A stretch of 27,516 nucleotides of DNA from a virus: positions 1 through 27,516 of the IMG/VR virus record IMGVR_UViG_3300023179_000424; one strand, given 5' to 3'. The position numbers and the translations under genes were made by a program. This document shows positions 19,113-26,652 of the stretch, piece after piece. The notes under the pieces are model-generated. The model was not told the DNA's origin, searched no databases, and saw nothing but the letters and a program-made list of their open reading frames with translations. Each line of letters starts with the position of its first letter. The stretch's first letter is position 1.

Positions 19113-21040
19113 TAAATAATCTCACAGTTTCCAGAACTACAAGCAAGTTCATGGGTGGAAGTAGTTGTATCTTCCTTTTCGTATATATGTAAATTAGCCC
19201 AGTCGGCGTGCATTGGCATCTTTTCTAACAAAGCCAAATATTGTTCTTTGGTACAATCTTGGTATGGTGCTTGTTTATACACATGATCACTAAATGGAAG
19301 AAAAGATATTCCAGAAATTTGATCAAAGTTTTTATACACAAATGCCGCAACATCTAACCATTCATTTTCTTTTACCGAAATTGTTATGGAAACGGTATGC
19401 TCGGCCCAATGTTTCTTGTAAAACAACCAAAGTTCAAGATGCTCAATAGCTGTTAGTTGATCTCTAAACACAGCATTTTGTGGTGATGCAACAGGAAAAG
19501 AAAACACAGTTGTGTGTTCAGGTTTGGTGACATCAGGTTCGTGCGGAAAGCCCATTTGCTTCATGAGTATGCATAATGGATCTTTGTTGTCTGAGCGAAC
19601 AGTTCTAATATAATATCTAGAATGTCGAGGATGAATTCCTGAGGCACTATCTACTAGCTGAGATACGGTGCCTGAGGGCTTAACGCAAGTAATAGACGCA
19701 GATGCTTCTATTCCCAACATCTTTGCCCATTTGGCGTTTACTTTTATTGCATGAGTTCTAAGCTCTGTTAAAAGAGTTTTTAAATCCTCATTTGGGGTTG
19801 ACATCATTACATTATCTAATATTCCAGTTAAAGAAACGCCTAACAATCTTTCTTCTTCAGCGTTCTTTTGCCACTCTTTGGTCAAATATCGAAAATTTGT
19901 TAGAGTAGATTGAATAGTGCCTAAAATAGTAGCAAGCTCAACTTTTTTAAGCAAAGTTTCTTTGGTATCCTCAGCTCTTACAACCACTTCGGACAAATTG
20001 CAGAAGCCTCTATTACGCAAAAGAATCTCGGCGCAGGGATTAGTTCCTGCAATTTTAGTAGCATCTCTTCTAGGACTATTATTCAATGACACTAAAGAAT
20101 CTGCACCTTTCTTTGCTGCAACTAAATTAAATATACCCCGCTCACCTGAGCGAGATTCATAAAGAGATTTCCATTCGTCCATGAAAATACCAATATCGGG
20201 CTTTTCCGTGTAACAAGCAGAATTATTTGCTAATGCACGTTGAACGTTTTCAATCCACCACTGTCCACCCTTTGCGGCTCGCATCCTATCATCCGATAGA
20301 TTGCTTAAAGAAATAAGTGCGGAGCGTCTAACTCCTCCAACCACAATTACTTCTGCAATCTTACATACGATATCGTGACATTCGATTGATTGCAGTTTTC
20401 TTCCTGCGGAGGTCTTGAATGTCTTTACACAAAAATCAAAAAGCGCAACTAAAGGTTCTGGCCCAGAGGCACGACCACCAAAAGTTTTAAGAGGAGTTCC
20501 AGCAGGTCTAACTCGACTAACATCAATTTTGGGTATTTGTCCTTGATATAACAGTCCTATAATTTCTTTTAGAGACTTGGCCCATCCAATTCTTGAGTCT
20601 TGAACAACCACCGTGGTGTCTGATTCATAAAAAGACTCGGCGACCACAGGAAGCTGAGACACATATTGACGCTCGACTGAGAAACCAACTCCTGTTCCGC
20701 ACGAAAGAATATATAAAATTTCGTCGAACGCCCTGGGATTATCGATAGCAATAAATGAACAATTATATCCTGCGGTTTCATCTCGTTCAAGAGCTTCTCC
20801 CGCTGTCATCAAACATCGCATGGAGGGCATTACATCCAATTTTGATATAGATTCTTTTAGTTCATTTTGAATGGACTTTTTAAAATCAAAATTGCATCTC
20901 TCTTTCAAATGTTTTTCAAAAAATACAAAATATCTATCTACTGTTTCTGTCCAAGTTTCTCTTCTTCCTTTTTCTGGCAACCATCGACTGTAGCGAGAAA
21001 GGTGAATAAACTCTTGATAAAGAGACGGTAAATTTTTCAT
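19112..21040 (-). CDS. nrdJ: Adenosylcobalamin-dependent (class II) ribonucleotide reductase
   Basis: 642 aa, shorter than the monomeric Lactobacillus leichmannii enzyme (739 aa) but of the same type. It reduces ribonucleoside triphosphates to deoxy forms using B12. Active-site Cys94 in GYNCSFIAID; radical-site block TNPCAEILL with N334, C336 and E338; C347 in GFCNLSEV is the second Cys of the redox pair. GTGVGFSVER, RPAGTPLKTFGGRASGPEPL and KPSGTVSQL are family hallmarks. The C-terminal HELACSSGNCEII holds the shuttle Cys pair (634, 639). No NrdB radical subunit is needed and none is seen nearby. RBS AGGAG and a sigma70-like promoter lie upstream. B12 must come from the host or environment. 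Confidence 0.95.
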   Translation of the reverse strand: MKNLPSLYQEFIHLSRYSRWLPEKGRRETWTETVDRYFVFFEKHLKERCNFDFKKSIQNELKESISKLDVMPSMRCLMTAGEALERDETAGYNCSFIAIDNPRAFDEILYILSCGTGVGFSVERQYVSQLPVVAESFYESDTTVVVQDSRIGWAKSLKEIIGLLYQGQIPKIDVSRVRPAGTPLKTFGGRASGPEPLVALFDFCVKTFKTSAGRKLQSIECHDIVCKIAEVIVVGGVRRSALISLSNLSDDRMRAAKGGQWWIENVQRALANNSACYTEKPDIGIFMDEWKSLYESRSGERGIFNLVAAKKGADSLVSLNNSPRRDATKIAGTNPCAEILLRNRGFCNLSEVVVRAEDTKETLLKKVELATILGTIQSTLTNFRYLTKEWQKNAEEERLLGVSLTGILDNVMMSTPNEDLKTLLTELRTHAIKVNAKWAKMLGIEASASITCVKPSGTVSQLVDSASGIHPRHSRYYIRTVRSDNKDPLCILMKQMGFPHEPDVTKPEHTTVFSFPVASPQNAVFRDQLTAIEHLELWLFYKKHWAEHTVSITISVKENEWLDVAAFVYKNFDQISGISFLPFSDHVYKQAPYQDCTKEQYLALLEKMPMHADWANLHIYEKEDTTTSTHELACSSGNCEII

Positions 21041-21070
21041 TAAATTCTCCTGTTTTAATTAACTAGAACG

Positions 21071-21099
21071 ATGATAACAAATTTTGATTGTGTTAGCAA
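21071..21099 (-). promoter_or_regulatory. Sigma70-like promoter of nrdJ
   Basis: Minus strand TTGCTA (21099-21094), 17-base spacer, TATCAT (21076-21071, 5 of 6), followed by a leader of about 25 bases with RBS AGGAG before the ATG. Confidence 0.6.
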
Positions 21100-21106
21100 G
21101 AATGAT

Positions 21107-22426
21107 TTAGTCTAATCGTATTCTAGGATTAGACAATCTGTAACACATTTTTCCTGCAGGAGAGTCGTGTGTTAAATACACATTCATTGGGTAAGTTGTT
21201 GGAGAAATCGATGATCTGAATAGTAATCTTCCATCTTTGTAAGACCCTGAGCTTGAATATGAATCTACTATTTCACCAGCACGTTCAATTTTGACATTAC
21301 TTGCACGAGATCTTGATGGTAGTATTACAACACCACCTCTGTCCCTAAACTCAGACTGTTTCAACAAATTTCCACTTTTTGGTCCATCAACAAAAGAATC
21401 AGAAACAGATGAACAGCCAGATTCAATCGCAGAATCTTGAACAAAAGGCTCATTTACATAAACGACACCTTCGCTTTGAACTTTTGCAACATCTTCAAAA
21501 ATTGTTTTGTAAACCTCCAAAGGTATAGAGTGATTTCTGCTTCGAGGATCTACAAACCCCGATGCTCTGTAATCTAGACCGTTACCTTCCGCAGACCAGA
21601 TCAATGCAACTTCACATCTATTAGCCATCTCTTCTATTAATTGAAATAGTGGTGCTCCACTTTGTACCCAATTTTTTGCTTGTCCTTCTCTATGATTTAA
21701 TTCGCCCAGCGCAGGACGATTTGGATAAGAAACGTCGGTTCCATCCATATTATAAACACACGGCGCAGAAATATTTGGTGTTGCACCATGACCTTCTAGT
21801 GTGTCGGCTCCTGTTGCAGTCAATCTATCAGGAGATGGATTTAATGGATTCCACACCACTCTGGCGTTTGGAAAAAGCTCTCTAGTCCAGGTCATCAGTG
21901 TTGCACCAGCAGCATCACTAACATTACTTTCTAATCCCGGATTAATTAAAAGCTGTGTGCTAGAATCTAAATTCTTCAAAACTTCTTGCAGAGGGGCCAC
22001 ATACTCAACAAACTTTTGCTTTAATGCAGCATCTTGACTTCTCAATTTATTGTCATAGTCACTCACCGAACCGACATCAGCAAGGAACTCGTAAGACCCT
22101 AATCGCCCATTTCTGTGTCCAGGCTCATTTATTAAATTAACTTCTAGCGTCTCTAATCTAGAATCATTCATAAGCTGTTCAAGACAGGAAAAATTATTTC
22201 CAAAAGTATTATATAAAAATGCAATATGCAAATGATTTACGACTTGAGATGCTTCTAAAAAAGCATTACAATTAAATTGATCCGCAGTTAAATTAAAAGG
22301 GGCGTATCCCACATTTGTTAGTCCATCTGAAGGATTTGGTGAAGAATCGTCGGATCCACCATTAGAGCCGCAAGCTGTCAGACACAAAGCAAAAGTACAA
22401 AAAATATTTTTATAAAAGCAATTCAT
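21107..22426 (-). CDS. Large predicted lipoprotein of unknown function
   Basis: 439 aa. Signal peptide with lipobox LTAC at 16-19 (lipidated Cys19), then a Gly/Ser/Asp/Pro linker typical of outer-membrane or surface lipoproteins. The body mixes strand and helix: HIAFLYNTF, LEVNLINEPGHRNGRLG, TQLLINPGLESN, NARVVWNPLNP, VALIWSAEGNGLDYR and YVNEPFVQ. The alternation of hydrophobic strands ending in acidic or aromatic residues looks like a TIM-barrel hydrolase, possibly glycoside hydrolase-like, but this is inference. The last 90 residues look beta-rich. RBS GAGGTG. A lipoprotein this large is rare in a phage; receptor shielding, superinfection exclusion or polysaccharide cutting are candidates. 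Confidence 0.8.
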   Translation of the reverse strand: MNCFYKNIFCTFALCLTACGSNGGSDDSSPNPSDGLTNVGYAPFNLTADQFNCNAFLEASQVVNHLHIAFLYNTFGNNFSCLEQLMNDSRLETLEVNLINEPGHRNGRLGSYEFLADVGSVSDYDNKLRSQDAALKQKFVEYVAPLQEVLKNLDSSTQLLINPGLESNVSDAAGATLMTWTRELFPNARVVWNPLNPSPDRLTATGADTLEGHGATPNISAPCVYNMDGTDVSYPNRPALGELNHREGQAKNWVQSGAPLFQLIEEMANRCEVALIWSAEGNGLDYRASGFVDPRSRNHSIPLEVYKTIFEDVAKVQSEGVVYVNEPFVQDSAIESGCSSVSDSFVDGPKSGNLLKQSEFRDRGGVVILPSRSRASNVKIERAGEIVDSYSSSGSYKDGRLLFRSSISPTTYPMNVYLTHDSPAGKMCYRLSNPRIRLD

Positions 22427-22436
22427 ATCACCTCGA

Positions 22437-22691
22437 TTAATTCTTTAATTTAATTATAATTCTACAGGGAGAATTAAATTTATTTACTAACTGAGATTTT
22501 GTGGGCAAAACAAAGGTGTCATTATCGTCTATAACGTTTCCTTTTAGAATGTCAAACACATCTTGATAATCTTTTTTGGACAATCTTTGTCCGTTTACTT
22601 CTATAAAATTGCTGGGAAAATTATCGCTCGGAAAATTAATCATATATCCCACAGGCAACCAATCTAAAACTTCTGAGGCACCAGTTATCAT
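22437..22691 (-). CDS. Stand-alone phage tail-collar domain mini-protein
   Basis: 84 aa from MITGASEVLDWLPVGYMINFP. The ATG overlaps the primase TGA (ATGA), so I prefer it to an ATG four codons earlier. VGYMINFPSDNFPSNFIEVNGQRLSKKDYQDVFDIL, then DTFVLPTKSQLV, is the pattern of the tail-collar domain (P-G-x-I..., W/F-hydrophobic-x-x-x-G-x-x-L, Y-x-x-L/V-F, F-x-L-P), normally found inside long tail fibre proteins. Here it is alone, and within a replication operon. It could be a short fibre tip, a fibre-trimming part or a relic. The domain pattern is convincing; the function is not. Confidence 0.72.
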   Translation of the reverse strand: MITGASEVLDWLPVGYMINFPSDNFPSNFIEVNGQRLSKKDYQDVFDILKGNVIDDNDTFVLPTKSQLVNKFNSPCRIIIKLKN

Positions 22692-23698
22692 ATTTTTTTC
22701 CATCTACAAAATTCTAATTGAGCTTCTAACCCGCAAAAAGTTCTGGTCTTTATGATAGAGATCAACTCTTCTGAGGACTTTCCGCTCAGTATCATATCAT
22801 TTATATCCTTTTCAACTATGGATGAAGGCCAAATACAAACTTTTTTTCCATCATTTATTGATGATTCCAATAGTTTAACAATTTCTTTATTTCTAGGTTC
22901 GTTATCGTAAATTAACACCAAATTATCCGCTGTGACCTTTTTACACACTGATTCTAGATCGGAGTTGGCTGCCGCTAAACAATTTGGTAAAAACATACTA
23001 TCGATTGGTCCTTCTACAACGTATCCAGTTTTTCTACTATCGAATTGATCCAATCCATAAATTAAATTGATGTTCGATTCTGCTCTTATCGTAATATATC
23101 TTAATGATCTTTCTGGAGTGAAAGAGCGACCTTGAAGTCCTATCAACTTATTTTGCGAATTAAAAAATGGAATTATCAATCTAGGATCATTTTTACTTAA
23201 ATTTGAATATTTACCAGGAAAAACGTCATCTACTAAATCTGCAAAGTCATCAGCAAAATATATTTTTGCCAAAAATTGTTTAGGAATTTTTCTAGCTAAT
23301 GCATATTTTTTGGCATAATGCTCATCTGGTAAATCCAACAGCTTAGTAGCTTTTGATGAGCTAAAATGAGATAACGTGATTTTAGAAGCAACTTCTACGA
23401 CCTTGCGAGTAGTTTTATTATCAACACCCGATTTATATTTTTCTAAAACATATTGATCGTGATAAGATGGAAAATGCTGTTTGAGAAAATTTGCTAGACC
23501 TAAACCAGAACCACAGTTATGGCATCTGTAAAACATTGAGGTGTTTTTTTGATAAAAATACCCTCTGGCCTTGGTCTTTTTCTTCTCACTATCTCCACAA
23601 ATTGGACAAGAACAGTTATAAAGATTCTCTTTCTTTTTCTTAAAATTGCGAAGATGTGTTCCTATAGTGGATATGTATTTTAAATCGATATAAAGCAT
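22688..23698 (-). CDS. 61: DNA primase gp61
   Basis: 336 aa (T4 gp61: 342 aa). It makes the pentamer primers of the lagging strand with the gp41 helicase. N-terminal zinc site: CPICGD with C31 and C34, and RCHNCGSG with C59 and C62. RLIIPFFNSQNKLIGLQGR precedes the TOPRIM region, where VVEGPIDSMFLPN gives E229 and LIYDNEPR gives D265; DINDMI follows, as in T4. The C-terminus is helical. No Shine-Dalgarno precedes the ATG, but a promoter with a full-consensus -10 ends six bases upstream, so the mRNA is probably leaderless. Confidence 0.93.
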   Translation of the reverse strand: MLYIDLKYISTIGTHLRNFKKKKENLYNCSCPICGDSEKKKTKARGYFYQKNTSMFYRCHNCGSGLGLANFLKQHFPSYHDQYVLEKYKSGVDNKTTRKVVEVASKITLSHFSSSKATKLLDLPDEHYAKKYALARKIPKQFLAKIYFADDFADLVDDVFPGKYSNLSKNDPRLIIPFFNSQNKLIGLQGRSFTPERSLRYITIRAESNINLIYGLDQFDSRKTGYVVEGPIDSMFLPNCLAAANSDLESVCKKVTADNLVLIYDNEPRNKEIVKLLESSINDGKKVCIWPSSIVEKDINDMILSGKSSEELISIIKTRTFCGLEAQLEFCRWKKI

Positions 23699-23732
23699 TT
23701 CTGAATTATATCAGAAAAACTATAGTGTGCAA
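23699..23732 (-). promoter_or_regulatory. Promoter with inverted repeat around the -10, before primase
   Basis: Minus strand TTGCAC (23732-23727), 16 bases, TATAAT (23710-23705), six bases, ATG. A perfect inverted repeat TTCTGA/TCAGAA (23699-23716) flanks the -10 hexamer exactly, in a position where a bound repressor would block polymerase. Confidence 0.65.
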
Positions 23733-23960
23733 CTACATTTTAGATTTTAATTCGTCTAACTGTTTTTCTACCAAACTTAATCGCTCGCTAAGACGATCTA
23801 TCTCCATTAAAAGATTATGAGGAAGCAATCTTTTAGTTTGAGTGGGAGGTGCGGGTGTAACCTTGGCTACTGGTGCTATTATCTTTTTTGGAGTTTCTAT
23901 AGAAGATTCTGGTGATTCTGTTGATGCTTTTTTGGACTTTTTCTTACTCTTGGTTGCCAT
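23733..23960 (-). CDS. Small protein with Lys/Pro-rich start and coiled-coil end
   Basis: 75 aa. Residues 1-45 are disordered and basic (KSKKKSKKASTESPES, then TPKK and PVAKVTPAPPT); residues 47-75 (LLMEIDRLSERLSLVEKQLDELKS) are a clear heptad coiled coil. RBS GGAG. Overlaps the o-spanin-like gene by 17 bases. Possibly an oligomeric adaptor or a capsid/tail-associated small protein; no family assigned. Confidence 0.7.
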   Translation of the reverse strand: MATKSKKKSKKASTESPESSIETPKKIIAPVAKVTPAPPTQTKRLLPHNLLMEIDRLSERLSLVEKQLDELKSKM

Positions 23961-24291
23961 TTGCTACTCCATTTTCATAGTATTCTTTGTATAACTGTAT
24001 AATTTTGGCCTGTTCTCTAATATATGCCTTTAGCTTTTGCATATTTATTGCCAAATTTTTATAGTCTTGACCAGTGAGAGCAAATACAACAGCTCTTCGA
24101 GTTTCATCGTCCATAGAATTAAAATACTCTACGACATTATCTTTGGTTAAAACCTTGAATTTAACTCGCTCCATTTTTATTGGTCTAGGTGCCGGAAGAT
24201 TTAATGCGGGAAGTGGATCTGGCTCAAACATATCAACAACAGCAGAGCAAGAACACAATAAACAGCAAAGAACACCTAATAGATATTTCAT
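23944..24291 (-). CDS. Outer-membrane spanin-like lipoprotein (o-spanin)
   Basis: 115 aa from MKYLLGVLCCLLCSCS; the ATG has RBS GGAG and overlaps the i-spanin-like TGA (ATGA). The frame could also begin two codons earlier at a GTG. A short signal with lipobox-like LCSC gives lipidated Cys15. A Pro-rich region (EPDPLPALNLPAPRPIK) follows, as in Rz1-type proteins, then a helical domain (VVFALTGQDYKNLAINMQKLKAYIREQAK). Paired with the upstream coiled-coil membrane protein, it fits an inner/outer membrane spanin couple that fuses the membranes at lysis. The block LTGQDYKNLAINM resembles conserved partners in T4-like marine phages, as far as I recall. Confidence 0.72.
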   Translation of the reverse strand: MKYLLGVLCCLLCSCSAVVDMFEPDPLPALNLPAPRPIKMERVKFKVLTKDNVVEYFNSMDDETRRAVVFALTGQDYKNLAINMQKLKAYIREQAKIIQLYKEYYENGVANGNQE

Positions 24292-24728
24292 TTGCACTCC
24301 TGTCCATTGGACATAGTTTCAAAGCAACTTAACACATCTTCTGTTGCTTTATTAATTATTTTTTCTACTAGAGCGGGCTTTTTTCTAGCCAATTCTTCCA
24401 GTGACATTTTTCCGTGATTTTCTCTGAATAATTTGTTGCGTAACTCATCAAGTTCTTTTTGAGCATCTAGTATTTGTTTAGTGAGTTCTTCTTTTGAAGC
24501 AATAATTTTCTTATAGCTTTCTTTCAAAAGTTCCATCTGTTTTTGTTGCTTTTCTACTATCTGCTCAAGCTCCAGTTTCTCTCGATTAAGAGATTCTATA
24601 AGATGACTGGTGTGAAGATAGTAAATATAAAAGGAGACTAGGAGTCCTAGTGCTGATACAACTAGAATAGTTTTTCTATTTTCCCAAATTAATTTCAAAT
24701 ACATCAAAAAAGAAGTCATCAAGTTCAC
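24288..24728 (-). CDS. Inner-membrane spanin-like protein (i-spanin)
   Basis: 146 aa from a GTG whose bases overlap the upstream TGA; ATG at 24719 is an alternative. One transmembrane helix at about residues 19-40 (TILVVSALGLLVSFYIYYL), N-in/C-out, then a long periplasmic coiled coil (residues 48-110, LNREKLELEQIVEKQQKQME, LLKESYKKIIASKEELTKQI). The end MSLEELARKKPALVEKIINKATEDV resembles Rz-type C-termini of T4-like phages. With the next gene it forms the expected Rz/Rz1-like order, membrane coiled coil followed by a small lipoprotein. Acts at the last step of lysis of a Gram-negative host. Confidence 0.75.
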   Translation of the reverse strand: MNLMTSFLMYLKLIWENRKTILVVSALGLLVSFYIYYLHTSHLIESLNREKLELEQIVEKQQKQMELLKESYKKIIASKEELTKQILDAQKELDELRNKLFRENHGKMSLEELARKKPALVEKIINKATEDVLSCFETMSNGQECK

Positions 24729-25114
24729 GCTCGCTTAATAATCCATCTACCATCAGGTACTACATTATATATAGTTTTAATTTCTCTGAGTCGGTAAATA
24801 ATTACTGAAAGTTGATCCACAAAACCATCACAAAGCACATAACACTTTGTTCTCATTGGTTCTGTGAGGCCAGATTTAGCTCCTACAAAGTATTCAAACT
24901 CAGATATTTGATTGGAATCATGAGCTAACCAAATTTGTCCATATATCTGTGTTATTCCTATGGGCGTATAGCCAGCGTCCACTCCCAAATCCCACAGAGT
25001 TCCATCTACAAAAGTTTCGTGTTCCCAAGTTAATAGCTCAAAGCCAGGAAATGGCTGATCTTGTAGTGCAAAAGTATTTACTTTCAGATTATTAAAAATA
25101 AAATACGCCTGCAT
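24725..25114 (-). CDS. Gamma-glutamylcyclotransferase-like (AIG2-like) protein
   Basis: 129 aa. The middle part (TLWDLGVDAGYTPIG, then IYGQIWLA and NQISEFEYFVG) follows the usual order of the GGCT/AIG2 fold: a G-x-L-[WY]-D-L-G strand, G-Y segment, hydrophobic-x-G strand, then L-x-x-hydrophobic-[DE]-x-[FY]-[EV]-G. The N-terminal Y-G-T-L loop that binds the substrate is not obvious, so activity is uncertain. If active, it would cleave gamma-glutamyl amine bonds to 5-oxoproline. GGCT-like proteins occur in several T4-type phages without a known job. Moderate confidence in the fold, low in the reaction. Confidence 0.55.
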   Translation of the reverse strand: MQAYFIFNNLKVNTFALQDQPFPGFELLTWEHETFVDGTLWDLGVDAGYTPIGITQIYGQIWLAHDSNQISEFEYFVGAKSGLTEPMRTKCYVLCDGFVDQLSVIIYRLREIKTIYNVVPDGRWIIKRA

Positions 25115-25126
25115 TGACCGCTAAAA

Positions 25127-25468
25127 TTAATTCCATACGAGATCTTCGGGAAGATCCTCATATCCTGTGTTTATGCTACTCAACAAAGATCTTGCATCCG
25201 ATTTAATCATGTCGGCTATGGCCTTTATTTTCAATGACAACAAATCGATTCCCTCAAAATCCTTGCGCTCGATTAAAATATCTAACATATTTACATATTC
25301 TTGTTGCTTTTCTAAAGCCGAATAATAGGAACGAATTCTTTTTACAATATAGTGATCTTCAGAATACATTTCACTCATTTTGTCACAAGCAGCATCAATA
25401 GACTGCTTTAGCTGATTCATGCTAATTTGCAACTCTCGCTTTATTTCTAACACACTTTTAGTTTCCAT
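25127..25468 (-). CDS. Hypothetical helical protein
   Basis: 113 aa, strongly helical and charged: LEIKRELQISMNQLKQSIDAACDKM, YSALEKQQEYVNMLDILIERKD, LLSLKIKAIADMIKSDARSLL. An antiparallel helical bundle or coiled-coil protein is likely. It starts one base after the upstream stop with a weak RBS. No family recognised; conservation with other T4-type phages would be needed for a name. Confidence 0.7.
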   Translation of the reverse strand: METKSVLEIKRELQISMNQLKQSIDAACDKMSEMYSEDHYIVKRIRSYYSALEKQQEYVNMLDILIERKDFEGIDLLSLKIKAIADMIKSDARSLLSSINTGYEDLPEDLVWN

Positions 25469-25469
25469 A

Positions 25470-25799
25470 TTAATTCATTTCTTGATTAGTTCTTTTTCCG
25501 AAAACAACAGTTGTGCACGTTCCTTTAATCTTTTCTCCCTTCTCTTCTATAAGAGTTACAAATATTCCAGGATCAAAACATCTTTCCTTAATCAATTCAA
25601 TTTTATCAGCATCCTCAACAGAAAGTAACAACTCAATATTGTAATTAACTACAACTCGCATATTACCCGGAGTCATAGACAAAATATTTGTTATCATTCC
25701 ATACAGAGGGTAAGTATGACCCACCTGAACCTCTCCATGTTCGATAGTTACACCTAGAGAGTCAAACACATTATTTTCATCGTGAAGTTTATCAGTCAT
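25470..25799 (-). CDS. Hypothetical beta-rich protein
   Basis: 109 aa from MTDKLHDENNVFDSLGVTI; the frame could begin 15 codons earlier at a GTG, but the intervening DNA is a long inverted repeat, so I prefer the ATG. Strand-like stretches dominate: VQVGHTYPLYGMITNIL, NMRVVVNYNIELLLSVE, PGIFVTLIEEKGEKIKG, TCTTVVFGKR. It reads like a small beta-sandwich or barrel. No motif recognised. A stem of 8 bp lies 22 bases before the ATG. Confidence 0.7.
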   Translation of the reverse strand: MTDKLHDENNVFDSLGVTIEHGEVQVGHTYPLYGMITNILSMTPGNMRVVVNYNIELLLSVEDADKIELIKERCFDPGIFVTLIEEKGEKIKGTCTTVVFGKRTNQEMN

Positions 25800-25820
25800 A
25801 TGATTACCAAAATGTAAACG

Positions 25821-25842
25821 GTTACTATAAGTTAATAGTAAC
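25821..25842 (-). promoter_or_regulatory. 8-bp inverted repeat in intergenic leader
   Basis: GTTACTAT, 6 nt, ATAGTAAC: a perfect AT-rich inverted repeat between the stop of the upstream gene and the ATG at 25799. There is no T-tract, so it is not a terminator. It may be an RNA-processing hairpin or a protein-binding site. Confidence 0.5.
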
Positions 25843-25859
25843 ACGGAAACACTAAAGTA

Positions 25860-26228
25860 TCAATGTATATTTAATCGTTTTCTCTTGAGCAAAACTGGAT
25901 TTTTTGCTATTATTGGTTCTTTTATTCCAGCAATATTTCCAGATCCAACATTATTCACTGGAGCATCTTCTTCTACACTCTTGAGTTTGGTGTAGTAATC
26001 TGGTTTTTCTTTTAAATGAGCCAATACTATTTTGGCTAAATCTTTCTTGGAATCTACTACGTCTAGTTCTGAATCGTCGTCATGTTCGGATTCGACATCT
26101 AATCCCATTTTAAACTGTTTTAGATCGATTTTTTCCCAATCAACAGACATACTATCTCCAAGTTTCTTTGCATCTGCTAAAGAAAACTTTTTTTCTTCAG
26201 TTAAAAGATAGTTTCTAAAGGATTTCAT
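25860..26228 (-). CDS. Conserved MKSF-type phage protein (resembles DUF5661)
   Basis: 122 aa. MKSFRNYLLTEEKKFSLADAKK is the typical N-terminus of many small T4-type phage proteins. The core VDWEKIDLKQFKMGLDVESEHDDD, then LAKIVLAHLKEKPDYYTKL, is the pattern I associate with DUF5661 (W-x(6)-[FL]-x-x-G-x-x-[VE]-E-x-E-H ... I-x-x-x-H-L-x-E-x-P-x-Y-Y). Small, acidic in the middle, with a basic KRKRLNIH end. RBS GAGAG lies inside the upstream gene's end; the two overlap by 4 bases. Function unknown. Confidence 0.78.
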   Translation of the reverse strand: MKSFRNYLLTEEKKFSLADAKKLGDSMSVDWEKIDLKQFKMGLDVESEHDDDSELDVVDSKKDLAKIVLAHLKEKPDYYTKLKSVEEDAPVNNVGSGNIAGIKEPIIAKNPVLLKRKRLNIH

Positions 26229-26638
26229 ATCTCTCGCAAAACTGATATTATTCCTTGATCCAAAGGGATATCGGTGGTAATTATTTCACAATTTTCTAAA
26301 AATGTTAGCTTCTCTGGCATATAATTTAAATACACCAAAAATGTTTTTAGATACGACCAATAATCACTATCAATCTTAAAAAATAGTATGTTAGTAGCAA
26401 CTTCTATGGGGAATACGTTATACAATATAATAAGATGATTCAGTATCAGTCTCTCTTTTAGCTCATCAGAATTTTGATATCTGGCAAACAATCGTTTTAT
26501 ATAATTGATTCTTTTTAAATCGTCATAAAACTCATCTACATCAACACACTGAACGTTCTCATAATGTTTCATGGCATACATTACAAGATTCTTTTCTGTA
26601 AGTCTTGTTGTCATATTTGAATCAACAGAATCAATCAT
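26225..26638 (-). CDS. Conserved T4-type phage protein of unknown function
   Basis: 137 aa from the first ATG, or 129 aa from MTTRLTEKN eight codons in; neither has a clear RBS. NHLIILYNVFPIEVATNILF, followed by KIDSDYWSYLKTFLVYLNYMP, is a strongly patterned helical block that I recall seeing unannotated in T4-like marine phages. The N-terminus (LTEKNLVMYAMKHYEN) is also helical. Soluble; probably a small helical scaffold or regulator. It overlaps the DUF5661-like gene by 4 bases. Confidence 0.78.
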   Translation of the reverse strand: MIDSVDSNMTTRLTEKNLVMYAMKHYENVQCVDVDEFYDDLKRINYIKRLFARYQNSDELKERLILNHLIILYNVFPIEVATNILFFKIDSDYWSYLKTFLVYLNYMPEKLTFLENCEIITTDIPLDQGIISVLREI

Positions 26639-26652
26639 AACGAAGAAAATAA

